Shown here in pieces: positions 34,473 through 43,129 of a DNA stretch of 64,000 nucleotides. The notes beneath the pieces are model-generated. The model was not told the origin of the DNA. It searched no databases and saw only the letters and a list, made by a program, of their open reading frames with translations. How positions within the stretch are numbered: position 1 is the stretch's first letter; each line of letters opens with the position of its first letter. The translations under genes and the position numbers were made by a program. Origin of the DNA: Lachnospiraceae bacterium UBA3804 (GTDB taxonomy: Bacteria > Bacillota > Clostridia > Lachnospirales > Lachnospiraceae); contig DFEK01000008.1 of assembly GCA_002368665.1 (NCBI GenBank), forward strand, positions 276,315 to 340,314, written 5' to 3'.

Positions 34473-36134
34473 ATGGTAGTTTATAGCGGAAAATCCGTAT
34501 TCGGCGGGATTGCAATCGGAAAAATCTGCGTGTATGCCAAAGAGGATTCCCAGGTAAAGCGTGAGAGAATCGAAGACCCCGAAGCGGAAATCAAAAGATA
34601 TCATGAGGCAAAAGACGTTGCAATTGAGCAACTCGGTGTTCTTTATGAAAAAGCCCTGAAGGAAGTCGGAGAAGACGGTGCAGGTGTTTTTGAAGCACAC
34701 CAGATGATGCTGGATGACGGCGATTATATCGACAGCGTGGAAAATATTATCCGTACACAGTCCGTGAATGCGGAATATGCGGTTGCTCAGACCGGAGACC
34801 AGATGGCACAGATGTTCCTCGACATGGAGGACGAATATTTCCGGGGCCGTGCGGCAGATGTACATGACATTTCGGAACGGTTGATCGGCGTGTTGTCCGG
34901 AAAGGGAAGCGGCGGAATTCAGACGGATGAGCAGGTAATTATCGTAGCGGACGATCTGGCACCTTCTGAAACCGTGCAAATGGACAAGGATAAAATTTTA
35001 TCCTTTGTAACCGTACACGGCTCAGCAAATTCCCATACTTCGATTCTTGCGAAAACCATGAACATTCCGGCCATGATCGGATGTGACATTCCTCTTGATG
35101 ATACCGTAAACGGAAAGATGGCGGTTGTGGACGGTTTTGAGGGAAAGGTTTATATCGAACCCGATGAAGAAACCATGGCCGCAAAGAAGAAACTCTATGA
35201 GGAAGAGCAGGAAAAGAAAGCTCTTCTGGAACAGTTAAAGGGCAAGGACAATGTGACGCTTGACGGACAGCATATCAACCTTTATGCGAATATCGGAAAT
35301 ACCAAGGATCTGGGACTTGTTCTGAAAAATGACGCCGGCGGAATCGGACTGTTCCGTTCGGAATTTATTTACCTCGGTTCTCAGGATTATCCGACGGAAG
35401 AAGAGCAGTTTGAGATTTATAAAACGGTTGCACAGACGATGGCCGGAAAGAAGGTTATCATCCGTACCCTGGACATCGGTGCGGACAAACAGGTCGACTA
35501 TTTTGCACTTCCGAAAGAAGAAAATCCGGCAATGGGACTTCGTGCAATCCGCATCTGTTTAACCAGACCGGAAGTCTTTAAGACACAGCTTCGTGCAATT
35601 CTTCGTGCGAGTGCATTCGGAAAAATCGCAATCATGTTCCCGATGATTATTTCGCTGGAAGAAGTGAAAGAGATTAAGGGAATCGTAAACGAAGTAAAAA
35701 CGGAACTGGATGATGCCGGAATTTCTTACGATAAAAATATCGAACTCGGTATTATGATAGAAACACCGGCAGCCGTTATGGTTGCGGACGAACTGGCAGA
35801 GGAGGTTGATTTCTTCTCCGTCGGAACGAACGATCTGACGCAGTATACACTTGCAATCGACCGGCAGAATGATTCACTTGAAAAATTCTACAATTCACAT
35901 CATCCTGCAATTTTAAAAATGCTTAAGATGATTGTGGATGCGGCGCACAGACACGGCGCATGGGCCGGAATCTGCGGAGAACTCGGAGCGGATCTGACTC
36001 TTACCAAAGATTTTCTGGCAATGGGCTTCGATGAATTATCCGTATCGCCCGGACGTATTCTTCCTCTTCGGAAGATTGTTCTGGAAACCGATGTTTCGGA
36101 GTATAAGAAGAGCCTGAATGAAGCAAATCCCTGA
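34473..36134 (+). CDS. ptsI: PTS enzyme I (phosphoenolpyruvate-protein phosphotransferase)
   Basis: Takes phosphate from phosphoenolpyruvate and gives it to HPr. The 553 residues start with GKSVFGGIAIGK, have phospho-His188 in HGSANSHTSILAKTM, and a PEP-binding TIM-barrel half with LFRSEFIYL, IRTLDIGADK, MIETPAAV and the Cys-containing GICGELGAD near the end. AAGGAG precedes the ATG at 34473; the in-frame start at 34455 overlaps no site. It follows HPr by 73 bases, a full general PTS pair inside the fructose operon. Confidence 0.96.
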   Translation: MVVYSGKSVFGGIAIGKICVYAKEDSQVKRERIEDPEAEIKRYHEAKDVAIEQLGVLYEKALKEVGEDGAGVFEAHQMMLDDGDYIDSVENIIRTQSVNAEYAVAQTGDQMAQMFLDMEDEYFRGRAADVHDISERLIGVLSGKGSGGIQTDEQVIIVADDLAPSETVQMDKDKILSFVTVHGSANSHTSILAKTMNIPAMIGCDIPLDDTVNGKMAVVDGFEGKVYIEPDEETMAAKKKLYEEEQEKKALLEQLKGKDNVTLDGQHINLYANIGNTKDLGLVLKNDAGGIGLFRSEFIYLGSQDYPTEEEQFEIYKTVAQTMAGKKVIIRTLDIGADKQVDYFALPKEENPAMGLRAIRICLTRPEVFKTQLRAILRASAFGKIAIMFPMIISLEEVKEIKGIVNEVKTELDDAGISYDKNIELGIMIETPAAVMVADELAEEVDFFSVGTNDLTQYTLAIDRQNDSLEKFYNSHHPAILKMLKMIVDAAHRHGAWAGICGELGADLTLTKDFLAMGFDELSVSPGRILPLRKIVLETDVSEYKKSLNEANP

Positions 36135-36240
36135 TGAATCAAACTGTTCGGGGAGTTGTGCGAAAGCTTAGGGAATCATCCGTGATTCGGTTAAGCACGG
36201 TTTTGAAAGTATTGATTTATGGCTAAAAGGAGTTGGTCAT

Positions 36241-37011
36241 ATGTTGTCGGAACAACGTAAATTCCAGATTCTTAACGCAGTAAAGAAAAAAGGCAGTATT
36301 ACAAACAGCGAATTAAAGGAACTTCTGGATGCGTCGGAGTCTACTATACGCAGGGATATTACGGAACTTGACCGGGAAGGAAAATTAATCAAGGTTTTCG
36401 GCGGTGCCATTTCGGTCAACGAAACGGAGTCGTTTGAAGAACTTTCCATGCAGCAGAAATCCGTAATTAATCTGGATGAGAAAAAAATAATCGGAGAACT
36501 TGCGGCGACGCAGATTAAACCGGGCGACTGTGTTTACATCGACTCGGGAACTTCGACCGGATTTCTGGTGGATGCCGTTTCCGAAAAAGAAGCAGTCTAT
36601 GTTACCAATGCGGTGGCACATGCAAAAAATCTCGCACTTCGCGGATTTAAGGTATTCTTAATCGGTGGGGAATTAAAAGAAACAACGGAAGCAATCATCG
36701 GTGAAACGGCGATTCTTTCATTGCAGAAATATCAATTTTCCGTCGGTTTTTTCGGAACGAACGGAATCAGCTTAAAGAGAGGATTTACGACACCGGATAT
36801 CAGGGAAGCGACCATGAAGAAGGTCGCAATTCAGTGTACGGCTCCCCAAAGGCGTTTTATTCTGGCGGATCACGAGAAATTCGGACTGATCAGTACCGTT
36901 AAATTTGCGGACATCGGCGATGCGATTATAGTGACCGATGCAAAGCCGGCAGAGAAATATGCAAATTCGCTGAAACTGATTCTACCGGAACAGGCGGATG
37001 AACCGAAGTAA
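36241..37011 (+). CDS. DeoR-family transcriptional regulator (FruR-like)
   Basis: A 256-residue sugar-phosphate-responsive repressor. An N-terminal helix-turn-helix (RKFQILNAVKKKGSITNSELKELLDASESTIRRDITELDREGKL) precedes a DeoR sensor domain with DSGTSTGFL (about 100-108), GGELKETTEAIIG and a late ADHEKFG. As the last gene of the fructose operon it probably senses fructose-1-phosphate and binds the paired 10-bp repeats upstream of fruK. AAAAGGAG precedes the ATG; a terminator follows. Confidence 0.9.
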   Translation: MLSEQRKFQILNAVKKKGSITNSELKELLDASESTIRRDITELDREGKLIKVFGGAISVNETESFEELSMQQKSVINLDEKKIIGELAATQIKPGDCVYIDSGTSTGFLVDAVSEKEAVYVTNAVAHAKNLALRGFKVFLIGGELKETTEAIIGETAILSLQKYQFSVGFFGTNGISLKRGFTTPDIREATMKKVAIQCTAPQRRFILADHEKFGLISTVKFADIGDAIIVTDAKPAEKYANSLKLILPEQADEPK

Positions 37012-37078
37012 CAAAAGCAGTAAGCAACGGAAAGTAAAAAGTAATAAAGTATATTCCTGTGGGAAATTGTGTGTGAGG

Positions 37079-37119
37079 AAAAAGAGGACAAATATATCGA
37101 ATATTTGTTCTCTTTTCGT
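37079..37119 (+). terminator. Terminator of the fructose PTS operon
   Basis: AAAGAGGACAAATAT / ATATTTGTTCTCTTT, a stem of 15 with one G-U pair, ending in TTTTCGTTTT. Confidence 0.8.
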
Positions 37120-37203
37120 TTTCAAAAATACAAGGATATGATAAAACAGATATTTTATGAACCGTGTGCATTAAACAAATTCGAAGAATGCGGATAAAAT
37201 ATA

Positions 37204-37397
37204 AATGCCCAACCGGAAGTGTATGTAGGGCAGAAGACATCAAAAACAAGAATTGTTGGGGAGTTTGATGCCCAACCGGAAGTGCATGCAGGGCAGAAGG
37301 CATCAAAAGCAAGGATTGTTGGGAGTTTTGATGCCAAGCCGGAAATTAACAAGTGAAAAAGGCATCAAAAGAAGGGCAATGTAGCGAATTTGATGCT
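37204..37397. repeat. 63-bp tandem repeat, about three copies
   Basis: Units begin at 37204 (AATGCCCAACCGGAAG), 37267 (GATGCCCAACCGGAAG) and 37330 (GATGCCAAGCCGGAAA), with a trace at 37392 (GATGCT). The first two units differ at few positions; the third diverges in its middle. The 63-base period is a multiple of three and one frame stays open through two and a half units (D-A-Q-P-E-V), but it has no start codon or ribosome binding site, so it is not called as a gene. Confidence 0.75.
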
Positions 37398-37462
37398 TTG
37401 GGGCCGGAGCGGAGACCGAACCATGGTGTAACAAGAGTACGGGGCTAAACTGCTCGAGAAAA

Positions 37463-37598
37463 CAAGCGATGCCCGCACTCATAGGCACTGCGTGCCTATT
37501 TCGTGCACGCGCTGTCGCGCTATCAAAGGGCAAAAAAATAGAACCTCTCGTAAGTAAACTTGCATCGGTTCTCTTCTTTTGCCCTTTGGCATCGCTTG
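37463..37598. other. Multi-helix inverted-repeat element (possible structured RNA or mobile remnant)
   Basis: An outer 11-bp stem CAAGCGATGCC / GGCATCGCTTG (37463-37473 and 37588-37598) encloses three hairpins. ATAGGCAC-TGC-GTGCCTAT is at 37481-37499 and GCGC-TGTC-GCGC at 37509-37520. The third has AAAGGGCAAAA / TTTTGCCCTTT (37525-37535 and 37577-37587) with AGAACC / GGTTCT inside. Together they form a four-way-junction layout. No coding frame is credible on either strand. Confidence 0.55.
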
Positions 37599-37602
37599 TA
37601 GT

Positions 37603-37619
37603 GTAGAGCAGGTGATGGG
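37603..37619. repeat. Partial copy of the tRNA-Gly 3' end
   Basis: GTAGAGCAGGTGATGGG matches GTAAAGCAGGTGATGGG at 37742-37758 (the 3' end of tRNA-Gly and its flank) with one mismatch, leaving 122 bases between the copies. This is the form of an attachment-site duplication or a decayed tRNA. Confidence 0.45.
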
Positions 37620-37665
37620 GCGAGCGTCGTCCGGTGGACGACACGTTTGCGAGCCGACCGAGCCG

Positions 37666-37704
37666 GCAGGCGAGACCGAACCCTGGGTTCGAGGTCTCGC
37701 CTGC
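37666..37704. other. Strong inverted repeat downstream of the tRNA genes
   Basis: GCAGGCGAGACC / GGTCTCGCCTGC, 12 bp perfect, with GAACC / GGTTC continuing inside. It lies between the partial tRNA copy and the tRNA terminator. Confidence 0.5.
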
Positions 37705-37707
37705 TTA

Positions 37708-37742
37708 CAAAATACCCTCAGGTTTATCCTGAGGGTATTTTG
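37708..37742 (-). terminator. Terminator of the tRNA operon
   Basis: Fifteen-bp perfect stem CAAAATACCCTCAGG / CCTGAGGGTATTTTG, four bases beyond the 3' end of tRNA-Gly on the minus strand. Confidence 0.85.
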
Positions 37743-37745
37743 TAA

Positions 37746-37816
37746 AGCAGGTGATGGGAATCGAACCCACGTATTCAGCTTGGAAGGCTGATGTTCTACC
37801 ATTGAACCACACCTGC
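37746..37816 (-). tRNA. tRNA-Gly (TCC)
   Basis: On the minus strand the gene starts GCAGGTG and closes with CACCTGC plus discriminator T, a perfect 7-bp acceptor. The anticodon loop is CTTCCAA, giving TCC, and the T arm contains GGTTCGATTCC. No CCA is encoded. Length 71. Confidence 0.95.
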
Positions 37817-37828
37817 ATATGAAGTTAA

Positions 37829-37903
37829 TCGAGGTGACAGGATTCGAACCTGCGACCCCCTGGTCCCAAACCAGGTGCTCTAGCCAAACTGAGCCACACC
37901 TCG
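37829..37903 (-). tRNA. tRNA-Pro (TGG)
   Basis: On the minus strand the gene starts CGAGGTG and ends CACCTCG plus discriminator A. The anticodon loop is TTTGGGA, giving TGG, and the T arm is GGTTCGAATCC. Length 75, 12 bases upstream of tRNA-Gly in the same transcript. Confidence 0.95.
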
Positions 37904-38105
37904 TTCGGACTTTTGTCACCCATTTCGTGACGCAAGTTTGATTATATTCATTCGGGCTGGGTTTGTCAAGAAAAAAATATCCATGGATAATTACAATTAA
38001 GTAGAGCATTTTTAGTCGGATAGTGGTATAATTTTTAGCAATATGGGATACTGTTTGGAATCATGAATTGAACAGCCCGATTTTTTTGAAGTAAGGGGAA
38101 TAAAA

Positions 38106-39371
38106 ATGAAAAAAACATCCATTCTTGCATTGGTCACAGCTTCAGCGCTGGTACTCGGCGGATGCGGTATTTTTAATCCAACGAAGCTTACGCCTCCGGA
38201 ACTTCCTTCGGGACAGGTGGTTGAAACACCTTCCGATGAAGGAAAAGGCGGGGAGCCGTTAATCACTACCGCGAACCTTAAGCCGGTTGAGTACGAATAT
38301 GATTTCGATGCGCACAATCCCGAGGATTGGCAGAAGGCTTATAAGAAATTCCTTGAGGAAGAAGTGCTCGGAACCGTGGACGAAGACTTCTTTAATACCG
38401 AGGAGTACTTCCTTGTCGATATCGATGATACCTATAATCAGAATATTCCGGAGCTCTGCATCAAAACCGGAACCTGCGAAGCGGATTATCAACTTGTGAT
38501 TTTTGAATATGATTCCTCCAAAGGTGAGGTAAAACAACTGGTGGGACCGGATAACATTTATGCCGGCCATGCAACCTTCTATCAGGGACCGAGCGGAGAT
38601 CTGTACTCTTACGCAGGTCATATGGGATATCTTTCGGTTTATAAATATACCGAACTGGCGAGCGGCACACCCAAGCTGGAATCTGTATTTACACAGAATG
38701 TCAATCCCGAGGACGGCGAAGGGGAAATTGAAGATTACAAGACGATGACGGAGATCATCGGTGATGAAATGCATCCGCTTGTGACATTTGCATTGGATAA
38801 CTACGCCGGAATCATCTGGTATTTAAACATTCCGTATGCAACGGCGGACGGAACGGCGAAGCAGGAAGAAGCAGATCAGGCATTTTCCGATGCTTTGTAC
38901 GGCAATATTGATGTTTTCGCAACGGGTGACCGTTTCTATGACGGAGTCCGCGGAAAGACCAAGCTCGAGAATCTGCTAAAAGCCGGCGGAATCGATTCCT
39001 ATTCCAAAGAGCATTATTCTTTATATCAGTACACATATACCGATGCAAACTTTGACGGGCAGCAGGAAATGCTGATTCTTTTAAAGAGCGACAGTGCGTC
39101 GGAAACCGGCGGTTGGGTTTATGTATTGTTAAGCTATCAGGATGGCGGCGTTTTTGCTTATGTAATGCCGTACATTGACTGGAGCGGAAACCTGACGGTC
39201 TGCGCTTATTCTGCATGGGATAACTGGTACTCCCAGTCGAGCAGGTATTATACGGGTATTGTCTTTGACAAGGACAAGATGGCCTATATTTACTCGGACG
39301 GAACCGCTCCCGCTCCGAAGGATGTGGAAACGGATGTCTGGAACGATTTTGAAAATGATTTCGGTTATTAA
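38106..39371 (+). CDS. Putative lipoprotein of unknown function
   Basis: A 421-residue exported protein. The signal peptide ends in VLGGC (Cys about 20), followed by a Pro/Ser-rich linker and an acidic mature domain with DIDDTYNQNIPELCI and DANFDGQQEMLILL. These resemble calcium-loop-like repeats (D-x-N-x-D/F-G) seen in many clostridial lipoproteins. No enzyme motif is recognised. TATAAT at 38027-38032 is a possible -10 without a clear -35. A PAP2-family gene follows after 37 bases. Confidence 0.65.
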   Translation: MKKTSILALVTASALVLGGCGIFNPTKLTPPELPSGQVVETPSDEGKGGEPLITTANLKPVEYEYDFDAHNPEDWQKAYKKFLEEEVLGTVDEDFFNTEEYFLVDIDDTYNQNIPELCIKTGTCEADYQLVIFEYDSSKGEVKQLVGPDNIYAGHATFYQGPSGDLYSYAGHMGYLSVYKYTELASGTPKLESVFTQNVNPEDGEGEIEDYKTMTEIIGDEMHPLVTFALDNYAGIIWYLNIPYATADGTAKQEEADQAFSDALYGNIDVFATGDRFYDGVRGKTKLENLLKAGGIDSYSKEHYSLYQYTYTDANFDGQQEMLILLKSDSASETGGWVYVLLSYQDGGVFAYVMPYIDWSGNLTVCAYSAWDNWYSQSSRYYTGIVFDKDKMAYIYSDGTAPAPKDVETDVWNDFENDFGY

Positions 39372-39408
39372 TCCATAACACGTAAAAACAAGAAAGAGAG
39401 GGCGTATC

Positions 39409-40044
39409 ATGCCAACATTTTTACCGTTAGCTGCCGCTATGTCAGCTTTTTATCAGACAGATTTATATGCGAAGATTCTGGAATGGGATACCAACATTCT
39501 TCTGAATCTGCAGAATAATGTACGAAGCGATTTCTGGGACCCGATTATGAAAGCGATTACCCACAGTATGGATAAAGGACTGTTTTTTATTGTCCTGGCG
39601 GTTCTTCTGCTGATTATTCCGAAGACCAGAAAAGCAGGCCTTTGTGCAGCAATTTCACTTGTATTTTCGCTGATCGTCTGCAACGGGATTTTAAAGAACG
39701 TCTTTGATCGTATTCGCCCTTATGAAGTGATCGACGGACTGAAATGCATCGTAAAACTTGCGGATGATGCAAGCTTCCCGTCCGGACATACTTCCGGTGC
39801 ATTTGCTCCGGCAATCGCCATTTTGCTTGCAGCGGATAAGAAGTACAAAGGATTCGCATTTGTCGGAGTTTTGTATGCGGCACTTGTCGGATTCACCAGA
39901 CTGTATGTCGGTATTCATTATCCGACCGATGTTATTGCAGGTGCACTTGTTGCAACGATCTTTGCAATTCCCGCATATTTTATCGGCAGCAAGATATATG
40001 ACGCACTGGCTAAGAAATTCAAGAAGAGAAAAAAAGCAAAATAA
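39409..40044 (+). CDS. PAP2-family membrane phosphatase
   Basis: A 211-residue multi-helix phosphatase acting on lipid phosphates such as undecaprenyl-pyrophosphate or phosphatidate. The three PAP2 signatures are present: KNVFDRIRP, SFPSGHTSG with the catalytic His, and TRLYVGIHYPTD with the second His and Asp. Several helices and a basic C-terminus (KKFKKRKKAK) suggest orientation with the active site outside. GAGAGGG precedes the ATG. The substrate is not decided. Confidence 0.88.
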   Translation: MPTFLPLAAAMSAFYQTDLYAKILEWDTNILLNLQNNVRSDFWDPIMKAITHSMDKGLFFIVLAVLLLIIPKTRKAGLCAAISLVFSLIVCNGILKNVFDRIRPYEVIDGLKCIVKLADDASFPSGHTSGAFAPAIAILLAADKKYKGFAFVGVLYAALVGFTRLYVGIHYPTDVIAGALVATIFAIPAYFIGSKIYDALAKKFKKRKKAK

Positions 40045-40086
40045 ACAACATCATGATTTAGCAAAGAAACCTGTGGGGGGTACACT

Positions 40087-41562
40087 ATGCTTGAGAATGT
40101 GAAATATTTAATGCGACCGGAGAATGGAGAAGAGAAGGTTAGGCTGAAAGCCGAGCAGGAGAAACTGGGCGAGCTGCAGATGAAGATCAAGGAGCATAAG
40201 CTCCCGGTGCTCGTTTTGTTTGAAGGCTGGGGAAGTTCCGGTAAAGGAACCTTAATCGGGGAAGTGATCCATAACATCGACCCGAGATTCTTTAAGGTAA
40301 GTACGCTTAAGATGCCGACGGAAGAGGAGAAGAGATATCCCTTCCTGCAGCGCTATTTTGCGAACATTCCGGAGGCCGGCAAATTTGTATTCTTCGATTC
40401 CGGCTGGATGGATGAAGTCACCCGTGAAGTTTTGAACGGGAAACTGGACGAGAAGGATTACAAGAAGCGGATCGACAGTATCCGCCGCTTTGAACGCTCA
40501 CTGACCGATAACGGATATCTGGTTCTGAAGTTCTTTATGCACATCTCCGAAAAGGAGCAAAAGAAGCGTCTGGACGCTTTGGAGGACGAGAGGGATACTG
40601 CCTGGAGAGTGGGCAAATACGACCGCTGGCAGAACCGTCACTATGAGGACTGCACGGAAGTGTTTGAGAAGTATTTCGAGGACACCTTTCTTCCTTCATC
40701 CCCCTGGTACATCGTGGATGCCAAATCGAAGAAGTGGGCGGAACTGCAGATTCTGGAGATTATGAATCAGGCTATTGAAACGGCGCTGCAGAATTCCGCA
40801 ATGAGCGTTCCGATTCCGCAGAACATGTTCCCGCTGGAGAAAGCCCTTCCCCTGGCAGAGATTCCGCTGGAAGGCAAGGAACTGTCGGAAGAGGAATATA
40901 AAGAAAAACTGGATGCCCTGCAGGCAGAGCTGAAAGATTTACACAACCGTCTGTACCGCAAGAAAATCCCGGTTATTATTGCTTATGAAGGCTGGGATGC
41001 AGCCGGCAAAGGCGGAAACATCAAGCGTGTGACGGAATCTTTGGATCCGCGTGGGTTCGAAGTGCATCCGATCGCCTCTCCCGAACCGCATGAGAAAGCA
41101 AGGCATTTTCTGTGGCGTTTCTGGACGAGATTGCCGAAAACCGGACATATTGCCATTTATGACCGTACTTGGTACGGACGTGTTATGGTAGAGCGTCTGG
41201 AAGGCTTCTGTTCCGAGAATGACTGGAAGAGAGCATACAATGAAATAAATGAATTTGAAAAGGAATTGAGTGACTGGGGAGCGGTCATCATCAAATTCTG
41301 GGTACAGATTGACAAGGATACCCAGCTTGCGCGTTTTACGGATCGTCAGAATACGCCGGAGAAACAGTGGAAGATTACGGATGAGGATTGGCGAAACCGT
41401 GAGAAGTGGGACCAGTACGAAAAAGCCGTGGACGAAATGATCGCAAAGACCTCAACGGTTTATGCACCGTGGCATATATTGGAAAGTGTGGATAAGAAAT
41501 ATGCCAGAATCAAGGCACTGACCATTATTGTCGATGAACTCAAGAAACGCTGCGGCGACTAA
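40087..41562 (+). CDS. pap: Polyphosphate:AMP phosphotransferase (two-domain PPK2)
   Basis: Transfers phosphate from polyphosphate to AMP, making ADP. The 491 residues contain two tandem PPK2 domains. Domain 1 has Walker A GWGSSGKG near 47-54; its Walker B-like site reads FFDSGWMDEV. Domain 2 has GWDAAGKGGNIKR from 302 and the canonical IYDRTWYGRVMVERLEGF. In class II PPK2 enzymes the C-terminal domain is the active one, and the departure from DRSWY in domain 1 agrees. GTGGGGGG precedes the ATG. Confidence 0.93.
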   Translation: MLENVKYLMRPENGEEKVRLKAEQEKLGELQMKIKEHKLPVLVLFEGWGSSGKGTLIGEVIHNIDPRFFKVSTLKMPTEEEKRYPFLQRYFANIPEAGKFVFFDSGWMDEVTREVLNGKLDEKDYKKRIDSIRRFERSLTDNGYLVLKFFMHISEKEQKKRLDALEDERDTAWRVGKYDRWQNRHYEDCTEVFEKYFEDTFLPSSPWYIVDAKSKKWAELQILEIMNQAIETALQNSAMSVPIPQNMFPLEKALPLAEIPLEGKELSEEEYKEKLDALQAELKDLHNRLYRKKIPVIIAYEGWDAAGKGGNIKRVTESLDPRGFEVHPIASPEPHEKARHFLWRFWTRLPKTGHIAIYDRTWYGRVMVERLEGFCSENDWKRAYNEINEFEKELSDWGAVIIKFWVQIDKDTQLARFTDRQNTPEKQWKITDEDWRNREKWDQYEKAVDEMIAKTSTVYAPWHILESVDKKYARIKALTIIVDELKKRCGD

Positions 41563-41567
41563 AACAT

Positions 41568-42221
41568 ATGGATATCACCGTTGTATATACAGATGAAGAG
41601 AAAAGACTCTTTGACGAAGTGCACAGTCTGAAGGAGAAAGTTCATCTTCTGGAGAATGAAACCTATCTTCTGAGAAAAGAGTACGAAGAACACACGCTGG
41701 AGAACCATACCCAGGGTGTTCCTCCCATTGTATATCTGGCGGGAGCGATTTTAAGCATTACACTCGTAATCTGTGATCTGATTATCGGATTTGAGTTTGA
41801 AATGTTTCATTTTGCCGCAGCCATAACAGTTGCGTCTGTTGCCCCCGCAATTGCTATATTTTGTGGTGTTATGTTTGCAATTTCCTACAGAAAGTATTAT
41901 TATCAAGTAGTACAGACCAAGGCGGGCAGGAAGAAGGCCGAAGAGCTCCATATTAAGAATTATTACTCCGAACAGGAACGCATTATGGACGCCTACCGGA
42001 AGGCTAAAGACGAATTGGATGTGATCAAGGAACTGTACCGGCGTAAATCCGAGGTTTTGGATGAACTGGTGGAGAGAAAGACCGCCGAAAACGACAGAGC
42101 CAGAGAGGAAGCAATTCGGAAAAGAACCGAAATTCTAGGGGAAAATTCAGGAAAATCTAAGAAAGCGGATGAATCCGGGGATGAAGAAGACCGAGAAGAA
42201 ACCGAAAGAAAAGCCCTTTAA
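41568..42221 (+). CDS. Coiled-coil membrane protein of unknown function
   Basis: A 217-residue protein: N-terminal coiled coil (about 8-45, EKRLFDEVHSLKEKVHLLENE), two membrane helices (about 53-73 and 82-108), and a long charged helical C-terminus (about 120-217), both ends probably cytoplasmic. No family is recognised. It starts six bases after the pap stop, and its last 53 bases overlap the following permease gene, implying translational coupling with the transporter locus. Confidence 0.65.
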   Translation: MDITVVYTDEEKRLFDEVHSLKEKVHLLENETYLLRKEYEEHTLENHTQGVPPIVYLAGAILSITLVICDLIIGFEFEMFHFAAAITVASVAPAIAIFCGVMFAISYRKYYYQVVQTKAGRKKAEELHIKNYYSEQERIMDAYRKAKDELDVIKELYRRKSEVLDELVERKTAENDRAREEAIRKRTEILGENSGKSKKADESGDEEDREETERKAL

Positions 42222-43128
42222 AATAACTAGCAAGTTTACTAAAGAGCAGAAGAGAAAATATTATAAAGATCGTTTCCTGCATAATCTCAGAATTATGCCT
42301 TTTTTGGCGCCCAGTCTGATTGGCGTCTTATTGTTTTATCTTGCGCCTTTCTGCGTAGTAATTTTCTATGCCTTCGTGGATAACCCGATTACGAAAAACT
42401 TTGCCGGCGTTTCCAACATTATTAATGTTGCGAAGAACGGATCCTTTACGCTGGCCTCACTGAATACGCTGAAGTTTTCCGCCATGGCGGTTCCTTCGGC
42501 TGTTATTATTGCGCTTCTTCTGGCATTGCTTCTGGATCATAAGATCCCCCTTGCAAGCCAGTTCAGAACTTCGTTCTTAACCCCTTTAGTTGTGCCTGTC
42601 GCATCCGTCGTACTGGTATTCCAGGTACTTTTCGATAACAACGGTGCGGTTAACCAGATTGTTCAGTTCTTCGGAGGCGATAAGATTGACTGGCTGAAAT
42701 CCACATACGCTCCGTACGTGGTTTTGGTTTTATTCCTTTGGAAGAACTTAGGTTACAATATGATCCTGTTCCTGGGCGCTCTAGGTAATATTCCGAAGGA
42801 TGCCATGGAAGCAGCCTATATGGATACCAACTCTTCCTGGAAGATTTTCTGGTATATCAAGATCCGCTACCTGACCCCGACACTGGTATTCGTAGCGATC
42901 ATTTCACTGATCAACTCGTTTAAAACTTTCCGCGAGGTTTACCTCCTTACCGGAGCGCATCCCTTCGGAAGTATCTATATTTTGCAGCACTACATGAATA
43001 ACATGTTCGAAAGCATGGATTATCAGAAGCTGAGTGCTGCCGCATTGCTGATGACGGTTGTCATGGCAGGTATTATCTTCGGATTATTTAAGGCCGAAGG
43101 AAGATTCGGACAGGATATGGAAGAATAA
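42169..43128 (+). CDS. ABC transporter permease, MalF/UgpA type, in a hybrid locus
   Basis: A 319-residue membrane protein with six helices. An N-terminal basic extension (about 1-40) precedes the first helix (MPFLAPSLIGVLLFYLAPF). The EAA loop reads EAAYMDTNSSWKIFWYIKI, so the usual D-G-A is D-T-N and the following Pro is shifted. ATG codons at 42169 and 42181 are both possible; GGGG before the second is too close, so the first is given. It overlaps the upstream gene. No binding protein or ATPase is encoded nearby. Confidence 0.82.
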   Translation: MNPGMKKTEKKPKEKPFKITSKFTKEQKRKYYKDRFLHNLRIMPFLAPSLIGVLLFYLAPFCVVIFYAFVDNPITKNFAGVSNIINVAKNGSFTLASLNTLKFSAMAVPSAVIIALLLALLLDHKIPLASQFRTSFLTPLVVPVASVVLVFQVLFDNNGAVNQIVQFFGGDKIDWLKSTYAPYVVLVLFLWKNLGYNMILFLGALGNIPKDAMEAAYMDTNSSWKIFWYIKIRYLTPTLVFVAIISLINSFKTFREVYLLTGAHPFGSIYILQHYMNNMFESMDYQKLSAAALLMTVVMAGIIFGLFKAEGRFGQDMEE

Positions 43129-43129
43129 G

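Noticed and set aside
37204..37397. Possible CRISPR array
   Set aside because: Units are contiguous 63-bp tandem copies without unique spacers, and no cas genes are present.
36926..38009. Minus-strand reading frames across the repeat and tRNA region
   Set aside because: They run through the repeats, hairpins and both tRNA genes, lack ribosome binding sites and produce repeat-derived low-complexity translations.
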